Source: Chrysochromulina tobinii (Eukaryota; Haptophyta; Prymnesiales; Chrysochromulinaceae). From it: DNA of 14,855 bases. Numbering within the stretch: the first letter of the stretch is position 1; every line of letters starts with the position of its first letter. Below the pieces are notes generated by a model. It ran no database searches, had not been told where the DNA came from, and saw only the letters and a program-made list of their open reading frames with translations. The position numbers and the translations under genes were made by a program. Location: positions 1 to 14,855 of the forward strand of contig JWZX01001016.1 in assembly GCA_001275005.1 (NCBI GenBank), read 5' to 3'. This document shows, piece after piece, positions 1-7,389 of the stretch.

Positions 1-191
1 ATCAAGGCCAATCAGGGGGTTCATCAAGGCCAATCAGGGGGGTCATCAAGGCCAATCAGGGGGTCATCAAGGCCAATCAGGGGGGTCATCAAGCTCGCAC
101 CTGCTCCGTGCCCTCATCAGGGGTCATCAAGCTCCATCAAGGCCAATCAGGGGGGTCATCAAGGCCAATCAGGGGGTCATCAAGCTCGCAC
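1..191 (-). repeat. Intron 13 (partial): CTGATTGG/TTGATGACC array with duplicated exon tail
   Basis: Donor GAGCAG|GTGCGAGC (192/191); the acceptor is beyond the left edge. It consists of units such as plus-strand GGCCAATCAGGGGGGTCATC, and one internal copy of the exon-13 tail with donor (about 83-122). Confidence 0.75.
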
Positions 192-2813
192 CTGCTCCGT
201 GCCCTCATCAGGTAGGGCGTGCGCCTCAATCCATTCCCCAAGGGCCTCGGCCTCCTCCGGATCTTCCCACAGCACATGAGGCAGCACCGCGATCGTGTCC
301 ACCACCGTCACCGCACGCCGCCCATGGGCCGCCGCGCATGACTGCAGCAGCTGCGCGGCGCGCCGGAGTCGCCTGTCAATTAGGGGTCAATCAAGGTACA
401 ATTAGGGGGCAATTAGGGGTCGCGCCGGAGTCGCCTGTCAGGCACGTAGCCATTAAGGTCAATTAGGGGGCAATTAGGAGGGTCAATTAAGGTGCAATTA
501 GGGGCAAGTCGGGCGGAGTCGCCTGTCAGACACGTAGCCGCCCCCCTGCCCGTCGACGCCCTGATCGCGTGTGAAGGCACGAGCATCGCGCAGCAGCATT
601 GCCACGTGTCGCGGCAGCTCCACACTCTTGGCGGCGACGCGCACGTGCTCGAGCACCTGCCATCAACGGCAATCAATGACAATCAGCGTCCAATAGGGTC
701 CATCTCGGCACGATCTCGAGCACCTGCCGTAGCGTGAGCTCGGGTTGTTCCAAATTAGGAAGCCCGGTCCGCTCCAAATCTGGAAGCCCGATGGCGCAAC
801 CCCCCGGGTCATCAGCGCCCGACTCGGCGCGTCCGGCGACCCCAAGCAGCAGCTCGAGCACGCCGTCGTCCGAAACGGGCGTCACTCGTCGACGCAAGAG
901 GAAGCGATCGTACAACGCAGCGAGCTCCTCCGACTCCGGGCCTGCCATGGGGTAATTAGGGGGCAATTAAGGACCAATTAGGGGACAATTAAGGTATAAT
1001 TAGGGGCAGGTAGGGCCCATCAGATGCCAATTGGAAGGCATGCAGAGGGGCAATCAGGAGCAGTCAATCAGTGGGGCAATCAGAGAGGTCATCAGGAAGG
1101 CAATCAGGGAGGCCATCAGAGGACGCACCCTCATTCGAAGCCGCAATTAGGGAGGTCATCAGGAAGGCAATCAGGGAGGCCATCAGAGGACGCACCCTCA
1201 TTCGAAGCCGCGACCGCCGAGAGCAATTAAGGCAATTAGGGCAATCAGGGAGGCCATCAGAGGACGCACCCTCATTCGAAGCCGCGACCGCCGAGAGCAG
1301 AGGTACACACTCGCGCGTGGCGCCGTCGTCAAAGAGCCGCTCGTTGAGCAGTGTGAGCAGAGTGTTGAGGATGGCGGAGTTGGCTTTGAATACCTGATGA
1401 GAGGGGCAATCAGACTGATGAGGGAGGCAATCAGTGTTGAGGATGGCGGAGTTGGCTTTGAATACCTGATGAGGGGGGCAATCAGGCGCAATTAAGGGCA
1501 CGCTTGATGGTCATCAGTGTCACAAGGTGGCCATCTGAGGGCACTCATCAGTGGCAATCAGACCTCGTCCAAAAAGAGGAGCTCTGCCGCGGGCGCATAG
1601 CCAGCCGTCGCCCGTCTATACTCGTCACGCTCCAGCGCCGCCAGGGAGAGCGGCCCAAAGAGTTCCTGTGGGGTCGAGAGGCGCCGTGGTGAGCGCATGC
1701 ATGCTGGGAGAGCGGCCCAAAGAGTTCCACAGGGTTCCAAGCGGCCTAAAGAGTGCCTCGGGGGTTGTGAAGCGCGTCAGGGTGCGCTCGAAGAGGCGGA
1801 GCTGGGCGGCGGAGGAGAGGCGGCGACACAACTCCGACTTGGCGGTGCCTGATGAGGGAGGCAATCAGGGAACCATCAGGGTTCATCAGGATTCATCAGG
1901 GGACCATCAGCGGGTCAGCAGGGGGCAATCAGCCGCACTCAGCTGCACTCAGCTGAATTCAGTGGCAATTAGAAGCCATCAGCGGTCATCAGCGGTCATC
2001 AGCGGTCATCAGCGGTCATCAGCGGTCATCAGCGGTCATCAGCAGTCATCAGGGAGGTCATCAGCGTACCAGGCGGGCCGAGGAGGAGAAGGTGTTCGCT
2101 GCCAACCAGGGCCAGCAACAGCAGACGTGCCTCTGTGCCACGCTCCACGAGGCCACTCTCGAGGACTCGACCGGCCGTCTTCAGAGCCGCTGCCATTGAA
2201 GCCCGATCGCAAGCAGCAGCACCAGCACCAGCAGCACCAGCAGCACCAGCACCAGCACCAGCAGCACCAGCACCAGCAGCGCCAGCACCAGCAGCACCAG
2301 CACCAGCAGCACCAGCAGCACCAGCAGCACCAGCAGCACCAGCACCAGCAGCACCTTCAGGCTGGGTCGACAGCGCGCATTCGAGCTCAGGGTCGTCACG
2401 TCGTCGCTCACTCAGCCGTTGCTGCACTCGTGCCATAGCGCGAGCGCGTAACGACATCGGATCCTCTTGCACAACTGTGTCGCCTTGCATGCGCATCATT
2501 GCCCCCTGGCCTTGCATGCGCATCATCGCCCCTTGGCTGCGAGTTCCCTTCGTTACACGGGCACCTCTGATTGCATGCTGATTGCCTCCCTCATCACGAG
2601 TTCCCTTCGTTACACGGGCACCTCTGATTGCATGCTGATTGCCTCCCTCATCACGAGTTCCCTTCGTTACACGGGCACCTCTGATTGCATGCTGATTGCC
2701 TCCCTCATCACGAGTTCCCTTCGTTACACGGGCACCTCTGATTGCATGCTGATTGCCTCCCTCATCACGAGTTCCCTTCGTTACACGGGCACCTGCACCC
2801 GAGCGGCTCGCTG

Positions 2814-2852
<39 letters not shown>

Positions 2853-5800
2853 GCTGCTGCTGCTGCTGCTGCTGCTGCTGCCGCTGTGCGGTCGCGGCGC
2901 GCATCACCGCCAGTGGGTCGACATGGGCGAGACAGTCGTGGACCACGTCACACATCGCATCAAGGGGCGTCGGGCGTGGCTCGCCTACGAGAAGGCCGTG
3001 CACCTGTTTCACACAGGTCGACCGAACCCACTCAGAAAGATTAAAGAGAAACCATCATCAGGCACTCAGCAGGCCATCAGCATGCAATCAGCAGGCCCTC
3101 ACCTCGAACCCCTGCTCGCGCTGCAGCCGTCGAAGGCGCGCGTGCGTGGGTGCATCCAGCGGCGGATCGGGTAGCTCGCCGTCCGAGACGAGCAAGATGT
3201 CGGCGCCGCTGTACACCACCTGATGAGGGAGGCAATCAGCATGCACTCAGGGATGCCATTAGGATGCCATCAGCGACCGCGAAGCTGGCCGGTGGCGGAG
3301 TGGTGCAATCAGAATCAGTCAGAAGCAATCAGAAGCAATCACCTCCTCCGCTACTGGAGTCTCAATCAGAAGCAATCAGAATGCAATCACCTCCTCCGCT
3401 ACAGGAGTCTCGAGCACATCGAGGGCACGACGGAGGGGGCCTGCCACGTCAGTACCGCCGCCGAAGCTGCACACACGCGAGATCGAGCGGGAGATTGATC
3501 GCACACAAGCGAGATCGAGCGGGAGATTGAGCAGAAAGGCGAGATCGAGCGGGAGATTGAGCATGGTGATGAGTGCACTCGGAGGCAATCATCACGTGCA
3601 CTCGGAGGCAATCAGAAGTGCAATCACATGCAGGGGTCATGAGTGGTGATCACCTGCATGCGAGAAAGTCGAGCAGTTTGACGAGACTTGCTCGGTCTGT
3701 GAGCCCAGCAGTCGAGCCACCAGCTCGGCGCCGGCGCCGACGCCACGTGTTGCTACTCGGCGGTGGGGTGAGCGCGAGCTCCGCCAGATCTGATTAGCGA
3801 GGCAATTAGGGAGGCAATTAGGGAGGCAATTAGGGAGGCAATTAGGGAGGCAATTAGGGGGTGAGCGCGAGCTCCGCCAGATCTGATGCATGCCCGAAGA
3901 GGCAAAGAGGATGGTAATTAGGGGGCAATTAGAGCGCAATGAGGGGATAATGAGGGGTAATTAGTGGCCATCAGCTGCAATCACGCGCCATCAGGGAGCG
4001 TGAGGACACTCACCGGATTGGCCCGAGAAGGCAAACAGGAGGCAAGGGCGGCCTGCCCCATGGGCGGCCTTGACAGCCTCAAGCACGACTGCCTTAGCAA
4101 GCTGCTCTCGCCCGCCTGCCATCGAATGGGACGTGTCCAAACATACGACCAGCGGACCGCCCGAGGTACGCGGCAGACGCGAAGGGCGCTTGGGCAACGG
4201 CCGCCCCGGCGCCTCTGCCCATCCCTCGAGTGCATAGCCCAAAAGTTGACGCTCGGCTAGCCGACGAAGGAAGAGGCGTCGGCGACCGCCACGGCGCTCA
4301 GCACCCGCCGACGGTGAGTCGCGAGCATCATCATGCCCATCATCATCTCCGTCATGCTCGTGGCCGTCCCAGTGCTTCGCGCCGTCCCGGGCACTCGCGG
4401 GCAACTTGGCGAGTAGGGCGAGCTCCGACGGGGCGGTGCGCGCGAGATCCCCAGTGCGCGTCAGCCCACCTGATGAAGGAGGCCATCAGAGGCACTCAGA
4501 GGCACTCACGAAGTCATCAAGTAATCAGACCATCTGATGAAGGAGGTCATCAAGAGTACTGGGTAGTCATCAGGGGTGCAATCCGCCCACCAAGCTCCCG
4601 GGGTGCAAGAGGGTGATGAGGGAGGTCATCAAGGGTACTGGGTAGTCATCAGGGGTGCAATCAGCCCACCAAGCTCCCGGGGTGCAAGAGGGTGATAAAG
4701 GAGGTCATCAAGGGTACTGGGTAGTCATCAGGGGTGCAATCAGCCCACCAAGCTCCCGGGGTGCAAGAGGGCTTAATGCAGCGGACGGTGCAGCATTGGG
4801 ATCGGCGAGACTCCCCGACCCGCGTACAGGCACGCCCTCTGACGTGGCACGCCGACCCAGGCTCGCGAGCAGCGTACTCAGCGCGTCGAGCTCACTCAGC
4901 TGCCGTTGAACTACCTGATGAGCGTGGCATTTGTGACGTCATCAGTGACCATCAGCGGCAATCCGACGTCATCAGTGACAAATAGGAACAGCCATCGGAG
5001 AGCCTCAGGGGTTCACAGCTGCGATTGGAGAGCCTCAGGGGTTCACAGCTGCGATTGGAGAGCCTCAGGGGTTCACAGCTGCCGATTGGAGAGCCTCAGG
5101 GGTTCACAGCTGCGATTGGAGAGCCTGAGGGGTTCACAGCTGCGATTGGAGAGCCTCAGGGGTTCACAGCTGCGATTGGAGAGCCCCAGGGGTTCACAGC
5201 TGCGATTGGAGAGCCTCAGGGGTTCACAGCTGCGATTGGAGAGCCTCAGGGGTTCACAGCTGCGATTGGTCCACCCGACGTGCTTCCACAGCCCATCCCG
5301 CAATCATGCGCAATCAGGGCGCCTCCTCAGTGGCCCTCACCTCGATCGTCTTCCACCCGACGTGCTTCCACAGCCCATCCCGCAATCATGCGCAATCAGG
5401 GCGCCGCCTCAGTGGCCCTCACCTCGATCGTCTTCCACCCGACGTGCTTCCACAGCCCATCCGCCAAGCTGAACTGCTGCCCAGGCGCGGCGGTGAGGGC
5501 GCCAGCGTCGGCACCGGCTGCACCGCCGAGGGCCTCAATGGCGCGCACGCCCGCGAGTGGCGCGGACCACTCGGCGCCCAGCGCCTCGGCGAGCTCGCGC
5601 GCGAGATCGTCGATCTGCCGCGCGAGATCGTCCTCAGTCAGTGCCGCCGGCACGTCCTCGGCTGCCTCCTGATCCTCCTCGCAGAGCGTTGGCGCGCTTC
5701 CAAAGTCTTGGTCGGCTCCGGCGCGAGCGTCCGTTTCAAGCTCGGGCTCCTCGGCGAGCAGCTTGCCCTGCGCTTGGTCAAAGCTCACGGCCGCGCCGAG

Positions 5801-6160
5801 CACCGCTGTGAGCGCGGCAGCAACCAGAGACGGATGCCGGGCCGTCATGCGTGGCAAGCCGAGATCGCTCATGGTGCGCGTCAAGTGGCCGAGGAGGGGC
5901 TCGGGCGGCCATGGCGCGTCAGAGTCGATGCCGCCAAAGTCTGGGCAGCGCCCGGAAACGAGCGCGCGCCGCCATGCCGATAAGCCGCTCGCGGCCGCCG
6001 AGAGCTCTCCGAGGCTCGCCGTGGGCTCGAGGACGCCGGAGCGAAGCAGCCTGCCCACAAGTGGGTCATCGACGGCGGTGGCGGAAAAGGCGAAACTCGG
6101 CGGAGGCCGAGCGGCCGGCGAGAAGAGAAGGCTGGGAACGAGGGCCAAGCCGATGAACAT
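1..6160 (-). CDS. ViaA-RavA fusion protein (VWA domain plus MoxR-family AAA+ ATPase), probably plastid-targeted; 3' end beyond window
   Basis: Exons (transcript order): 6160-5423, 4914-4749, 4469-4014, 3789-3654, 3466-3391, 3219-3103, 3003-2070, 1848-1757, 1665-1564, 1393-1270, 941-724, 656-523, 372-192. They join with matching phases into 1158 codons. Residues 1-24 look like a signal peptide. About 45-300 resemble the helical ViaA N-terminus, followed by the ViaA-like stretch [16 protein letters not shown]. The VWA MIDAS is DTSHS (413-417), T504 in GGGTD and D537 in LLVSDGE. After a low-complexity linker (about 603-830) comes the AAA+ domain: GPPGTAKS (872-879), LLFLDE (934-939), sensor-1 N979, arginine finger in LYDRF (990-994), sensor-2 VSDRR (1095-1099). 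RavA and ViaA form a two-protein system in E. coli, linked to respiratory complexes and aminoglycoside sensitivity. A plastid role here is inferred. The RavA C-terminal region is outside the window. The start was chosen at 6160 because the signal peptide begins there; an in-frame ATG at 6304 is the alternative. Confidence 0.85.
373..522 (-). repeat. Intron 12, GC-AG type, bounded by direct repeats, with an extra internal copy
   Basis: Phase-2 intron with donor GACAG|GCGACT (523/522) and acceptor GACAG|GCGACT (373/372). The block GACAGGCGACTCCG occurs at the donor, inside the intron (about 421-440) and at the acceptor. Joining gives [15 protein letters not shown], the sensor-2 region. No GT donor in the neighbourhood restores this motif. 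Confidence 0.7.
657..723 (-). repeat. Intron 11 (67 nt) bounded by 14-nt direct repeats
   Basis: Phase-0 intron, donor CGGCAG|GTGCTCGAG (724/723), acceptor TGGCAG|GTGCTCGAG (657/656). GGCAGGTGCTCGAG is present at both junctions, so the whole intron lies between two copies of one exon segment. The joined protein is [23 protein letters not shown]. Confidence 0.8.
942..1269 (-). repeat. Intron 10 with three copies of exon-10 tail plus donor
   Basis: Phase-1 intron, donor GAGG|GTGCGT (1270/1269), acceptor CATGGCAG|GCCCGG (942/941). Joining gives [18 protein letters not shown], the sensor-1 to arginine-finger region. The exon tail with its donor is repeated at about 1187-1215 and 1120-1143. The rest is CTGAT/CTAAT-type units. 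Confidence 0.8.
1394..1563 (-). repeat. Intron 9 with duplicated acceptor and exon-10 start
   Basis: Phase-0 intron, donor GACGAG|GTCTGA (1564/1563), acceptor CTCATCAG|GTATTC (1394/1393). The first ~33 nt of exon 10 ([11 protein letters not shown]) plus the acceptor occur again upstream at about 1434-1476. The upstream copy runs into repeat sequence, so the 3'-most acceptor is the productive one. Confidence 0.8.
1666..1756 (-). repeat. Intron 8, GC-AG type, with repeated exon-9 start
   Basis: Phase-0 intron with donor GAG|GCACTC (1757/1756) and acceptor CCACAG|GAACTC (1666/1665). Using it gives [12 protein letters not shown], matching the RavA/MoxR pattern after Walker A. A short block like GAACTCTTTGGGCCGCTC occurs three times: at the donor (diverged), mid-intron and at the acceptor. 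A GT donor about 30 nt downstream would add residues and fit the family less well. Confidence 0.7.
1849..2069 (-). repeat. Intron 7 with a 10-nt CTGATGACCG array
   Basis: Phase-1 intron interrupting the Walker A codon Gly (GPP-G-TAKS), donor CTG|GTACGC (2070/2069), acceptor CTCATCAG|GCACCG (1849/1848). About seven near-perfect 10-nt units (plus-strand AGCGGTCATC) lie at 1977-2046. No exon-edge duplication is seen. Confidence 0.8.
2210..2360 (-). repeat. CAGCAC/CAGCAG hexamer-type repeat encoding Gly/Ala linker
   Basis: Imperfect CAGCACCAGCAC repeats on the plus strand. In the exon-7 frame (minus) they encode a Gly/Ala-rich stretch of about 50 residues just before the AAA+ N-terminal helices. 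The opposite strand reads as poly Gln-His, which I regard as a shadow. Confidence 0.85.
2541..2795 (-). repeat. 57-nt tandem repeat, in frame as a 19-residue repeat
   Basis: Four full copies and a 26-nt partial copy start at 2541, 2598, 2655, 2712 and 2769. Read in the exon-7 frame each copy encodes [19 protein letters not shown]. The unit holds the same GCAATCAG/CTGATTGC motif as the introns but in the opposite orientation relative to the transcript. Because 57 is divisible by 3, the block could instead be spliced out without a frame change; coding status is not certain. Confidence 0.85.
2815..2886 (-). repeat. CAG/CTG trinucleotide repeat encoding poly-Gln
   Basis: On the plus strand this is CTG repeated with two CCG interruptions. 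Read on the minus strand inside exon 7 it encodes about 22 Gln with Arg interruptions (residues about 603-627), in the linker between the VWA and AAA+ domains. Such tracts are length-unstable. Confidence 0.9.
3004..3102 (-). other. Intron 6 (99 nt)
   Basis: Phase-0 intron, donor TTCGAG|GTGAGG (3103/3102), acceptor GAAACAG|GTGCAC (3004/3003). It has a few CTGAT-type units but no visible exon-edge duplication. Joining gives [14 protein letters not shown], consistent with the end of a VWA domain. Confidence 0.75.
3220..3390 (-). repeat. Intron 5 with duplicated exon-5 tail and donor
   Basis: Phase-0 intron, donor GAGGAG|GTGATT (3391/3390), acceptor CTCATCAG|GTGGTG (3220/3219). The exon tail encoding ETPVAEE with its donor is repeated about 45 nt into the intron (about 3341-3362) with one substitution. 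The intron ends in CTGAT, a pyrimidine-rich stretch and CAG, which is the recurrent 20-nt 3' splice-site unit. Confidence 0.75.
3467..3653 (-). repeat. Intron 4 with triplicated pyrimidine-rich 3' end
   Basis: Phase-2 intron, donor ATGCAG|GTGATC (3654/3653), acceptor GTGTGCAG|CTTCGG (3467/3466). Three copies of a unit (plus-strand GCGAGATCGAGCGGGAGATT) fill 3478-3562 next to the acceptor. The junction is fixed by the VWA motif [11 protein letters not shown] on joining. No exon sequence is copied here. Confidence 0.75.
3790..4013 (-). repeat. Intron 3 with duplicated acceptor/exon-4 start and a 12-nt CTAAT-type array
   Basis: Phase-1 intron, donor GTGAGT at 4013, acceptor CTAATCAG|ATCTGG at 3790/3789. 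The first ~25 nt of exon 4 (DLAELALTP) with its acceptor also occurs at about 3860-3888. Splicing to that upstream copy would read into TAA at once, so only the 3'-most copy gives an open frame. Between the copies lie about five 12-nt units (plus-strand GGGAGGCAATTA). Confidence 0.8.
4470..4748 (-). repeat. Intron 2 with 79-nt tandem copies of exon end plus donor
   Basis: Phase-1 intron, donor CTTG|GTGGGC (4749/4748), acceptor TTCATCAG|GTGGGC (4470/4469). The block holding the exon-2 tail (PLAPRELG) and donor occurs three times at a 79-nt period (plus-strand CCCACCAAG at 4744, 4665 and 4586). The sequence GTGGGCTGA is present at both the donor and the acceptor, so the intron is bounded by direct repeats. 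Confidence 0.8.
4915..5422 (-). repeat. Intron 1 with an 82-nt exon-edge duplication and a 30-nt minisatellite
   Basis: Phase-0 intron, donor GAG|GTGAGG at 5423/5422, acceptor CTCATCAG|GTAG at 4915/4914. At 5271-5444 an 82-nt unit carrying the last ~45 nt of exon 1 plus the donor is repeated (a second donor copy at about 5340, and a third partial copy without the donor). From about 4995 to 5272 there are roughly nine copies of a 30-nt unit (plus-strand TGCGATTGGAGAGCCTCAGG, then GGTTCACAGC). Confidence 0.8.
6089..6160 (-). other. Predicted signal peptide and plastid-type cleavage motif of the ViaA-RavA protein
   Basis: The first 24 residues are [12 protein letters not shown], then a Pro/Ala-rich stretch ending PPPSFA, followed by FSATA. 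A short hydrophobic core with cleavage just before Phe is the pattern known for bipartite targeting sequences in algae with red secondary plastids (ASAFAP motif). This is motif recognition by eye. A secretory signal peptide or chance are alternatives. Confidence 0.5.
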
Positions 6161-6303
6161 GGGACCGGCCGTGCGCCGAACGGGGTGTGAACAAACTGGT
6201 GTGAACTGACGGGCGAAGATCGCCGTGGGCGAGCTTTTTGGCACACACGATAACACGATTCGGGATGTTGACATTCCACGGGGCTCACACAGGCGCCACC
6301 GCA

Positions 6304-7134
6304 TCACAAAACTGTGCTGCCCCCCTCTTCCCGCTGGACCAGCCCGCGGCACTGGCCTATGCAGCGAACTAGGCTGCCCACCTCGTCGGTGATGCAAGAG
6401 CAGTTGCCACGGGCAAAGATGCCCGCGACTCTGTTCCCATGGTGGTGCTTGCTCTCGCCCTTGCTCTCGCCCGCATGCAGGTTCGTCAGAGCGGCCGAGA
6501 CCGTAGGCGCTGCTGTGAACGGCCGCGTGTGCTCTCCGAAGCACTGGCCGTGCTCGCCGCGCCCAAACGCCCACACACGGCCCTCCACGTCCAGCGCGAG
6601 CGTGTGGTCGCTGCCGCACGCCGCGCTGACCACTCTCGTCTCCTCTCCGAGCTTCGGCACGATCGTTGGCTCGCGCTGCCAGACCTTGCCTTGCGACCAG
6701 AGCACGGGCTGGCCGAGCTGGAGCCACCGGTCGCTGCCGCACACGTACAGCTCGCCCGCCTCCGTGACGAACGCCGAGTGGCAATCTCCGGCTGCGACGC
6801 CCACGACGACGCGCCCGGGGCCCTCGGGCATGGCGACGTGCCGAAGCGCGTAGGGCACGGCACGCTCGGCCGAAGCGATCCCGAGCTGCCCAAAGCGGTT
6901 GCCCGTGGCGTCGGTCGCCCACGAATACGCCCTTCCAAGCGCGCGAGCCACCGCCACGCAGTGGCTTGCGCCGCAGCTCAGCGCGTCCAGTTTGGGCAGC
7001 GCCGGCTCTATCGGCGGCAGCGCCTTTTTCGCTCCGGCATCGCTGACGCTCACGGTGCCGTCCGTGGTGAGGTGATAGGCGCGCCCATTGGAATCCGTCA
7101 CCCGCCGTACATGTACGGGTGGCGGCGGCGCCAT
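6304..7134 (-). CDS. RCC1-repeat protein
   Basis: A 276-residue single-exon reading frame. RCC1-type blades are visible at about 55-85 (GASHCVAVARALGRAYSW, then FGQLG), 115-142 (AAGDCHSAFVTEAGELYVCG) and 172-200 (ACGSDHTLALDVEGRVWAFG), with a weaker fourth at about 238-262. RCC1 repeats form beta-propellers, normally of seven blades. With three to four it is short: either a partial propeller or a piece of a gene with an unrecognised upstream exon. Specific substrate or partner (for example a small GTPase) cannot be told from the sequence. Start taken at the only in-frame ATG near the N-terminus. It is divergent from the gene at 7390 and lies 143 bp upstream of the ViaA-RavA start on the same strand. 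Confidence 0.75.
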   Translation of the reverse strand: MAPPPPVHVRRVTDSNGRAYHLTTDGTVSVSDAGAKKALPPIEPALPKLDALSCGASHCVAVARALGRAYSWATDATGNRFGQLGIASAERAVPYALRHVAMPEGPGRVVVGVAAGDCHSAFVTEAGELYVCGSDRWLQLGQPVLWSQGKVWQREPTIVPKLGEETRVVSAACGSDHTLALDVEGRVWAFGRGEHGQCFGEHTRPFTAAPTVSAALTNLHAGESKGESKHHHGNRVAGIFARGNCSCITDEVGSLVRCIGQCRGLVQREEGGSTVL

Positions 7135-7389
7135 GGCCTCTGGTGAGGTCCTGACCGGTCGGGCCTCCTTGAGGAAAAGTCAAGGGAAAGTGTGAAAGCT
7201 TGTTCTCCTCAGAGACACTCCGTGTCACTACCCACGCATCCGTATGTACGCCGGTCCGGTGTCTTGGGTGTCGAATTCTAAACATTGGCTGTGAAAGAGT
7301 CGGTTCTCGGGGATTCTGGACGTGGTTGGAATCCTAGTTGTCTCTACAGAACTAGGGCCCAAAATTGCCAAAAAAAAGCTCCCTTGGCA
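7135..7389. promoter_or_regulatory. Divergent intergenic region (putative bidirectional promoter)
   Basis: These 255 bp separate the RCC1 start (minus) from the 7390 start (plus), so both promoters should lie here. ATTGG at 7284-7288 is a CCAAT box on the minus strand; I see no clear TATA element. An in-frame extension of the plus reading frame reaches back to 7285 but without an ATG. Confidence 0.35.

Noticed and set aside
1-2060. Regular short repeats resembling CRISPR arrays
   Set aside because: Units are contiguous and degenerate without unique spacers, and they fall inside spliceosomal introns of a recognisable gene.
1551-2438. Plus-strand Gln/His-rich frame (295 residues)
   Set aside because: It is antisense to exons 7-9 and to introns of the VWA-AAA+ gene and consists of repeat translation.
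1-6160. Reading the AAA+/VWA gene as CbbQ/CbbO (Rubisco activase type)
   Set aside because: Motif surroundings ([41 protein letters not shown]) fit ViaA/RavA better as I know these families; not tested by search.
6302-6306. TGATG overlap of the RCC1 stop with an in-frame ATG of the ViaA-RavA frame, suggesting coupled translation
   Set aside because: The gene is spliced and eukaryotic, and the signal peptide starts at 6160; the overlap is most simply chance.
5396-7285. A 629-residue minus-strand reading frame as one protein
   Set aside because: Its upstream half is an out-of-frame shadow of the RCC1 gene; only the part from 6160 to 5423 matches the ViaA-like gene, and its end past 5423 reads into intron.
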